Assembly (NCBI RefSeq): GCF_900099965.1
Contig: NZ_FNDJ01000004.1
Location: 186,001 to 250,000, forward strand
DNA length: 64,000 nt
Reading direction: 5' to 3'
From: Nonomuraea jiangxiensis
GTDB taxonomy: Bacteria; Actinomycetota; Actinomycetes; Streptosporangiales; Streptosporangiaceae
Part shown: positions 63,877 through 64,000 of the stretch, piece by piece
Numbering within the stretch: the stretch's first letter is position 1
Layout: each line of letters opens with the position of its first letter
Translations under genes and position numbers: made by a program
Notes under the pieces: generated by a model
What the model saw: only the letters and a program-made list of their open reading frames with translations
Databases searched by the model: none
What the model was told of the DNA's origin: nothing

Positions 63877-64000
63877 TCACGCGCCGGTGGGCTCTGCCTG
63901 GTTGGGCTCTGTGCGGCTGGGCTCTGCCGGGTCGGGTTGCGGGCGCCTGAGGTCGGCGTAGAGGTTGGAGTAGCGGTTGAACAGGCCGGTGGGCACCAGG
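63877..64000 (-). CDS. C-terminal end of an unidentified protein (partial)
   Basis: The last ~40 codons of a minus-strand gene entering from the right: LVPTGLFNRYSNLYADLRRP, then an acidic Pro/Glu-rich tail (DPAEPSRTEPNQAEPTGA) and TGA at 63877-63879. Three imperfect AGAGCCCA-type repeats encode the tail. Too short to assign; the usual trpA neighbour lgt is one possibility, but lgt would normally run in the trp direction. Confidence 0.5.
   Translation of the reverse strand, partial: LVPTGLFNRYSNLYADLRRPQPDPAEPSRTEPNQAEPTGA

Overview
The window is one contiguous piece of a very GC-rich actinomycete chromosome. The pointers are GTG starts, leaderless-style promoters, a T-box ahead of ileS, PriA in the his operon, a TIGR03085-type protein, several Ser/Thr kinases, and a homologue of a Streptomyces spore-associated protein. 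A Streptosporangiales member (Nonomuraea-like) is the best guess, but this is inference from gene content. I saw no tRNA, rRNA, CRISPR array or intact insertion sequence.

Layout. 1-3 kb: 5' part of ileS (minus) with its T-box leader, then a TraR/DksA zinc-finger protein, lspA and an RluA-type pseudouridine synthase. 3.2-10 kb: a minus-strand block of three receptor-like Ser/Thr kinases with an AraC regulator and azlCD embedded between them by start/stop overlaps. 10-13.9 kb: a leader with two hairpins ahead of a chorismate mutase fused to a degenerate DAHP-synthase-like domain, then an SGNH hydrolase and an amino-acid permease. 14-24 kb: dnaE, an amidase, a membrane protein, a MurA-type enzyme with Asp at the catalytic Cys position, and a class A PBP with a repetitive tail. 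24-29.5 kb: ybaK, an AraC regulator divergent from a fosmidomycin-resistance-type MFS pump, a trypsin-like protease with internal repeats, and an ATP-dependent DNA ligase.

30-36 kb is the histidine operon hisD-hisC-(13-aa ORF)-hisB-(small membrane protein)-hisH-(small membrane protein)-priA-ridA-hisF. Most junctions are 4-nt overlaps, and a strikingly hairpin-rich noncoding stretch precedes it. hisI, a Trp-operon-associated membrane protein and trpC-trpB-trpA follow at 57.7-63.8 kb. No trpE or trpF lies in the window, so PriA probably does both HisA and TrpF reactions.

Between the two amino-acid regions (36-57 kb) is accessory sequence. It holds a glutamine synthetase-family enzyme, a heterodimeric ABC exporter with one degenerate ATP site, a phosphotransferase, a duplicated-domain protein behind a MerR-type palindrome, small secreted proteins including a SapA homologue, and a TetR/VOC pair with clear operators. 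It also holds a class A-like serine hydrolase, two diverged inverted copies of an intergenic repeat about 4 kb apart, a decayed SNF2/SWIM gene pair and a transposase scrap. At 58.8-60.2 kb two neighbouring membrane proteins carry long Gly-Tyr-Gln-Pro low-complexity tails made of tandem repeats.

The most interesting signals are the attenuator-like leader with its degenerate DAHPS-chorismate mutase fusion, the paired GYGQQPPSG proteins, the MerR-box/duplicated-domain gene, the inverted repeat pair flanking 47.9-51.8 kb, and the structured DNA upstream of hisD. I did not find convincing evidence for an entirely new defence or biosynthetic system.
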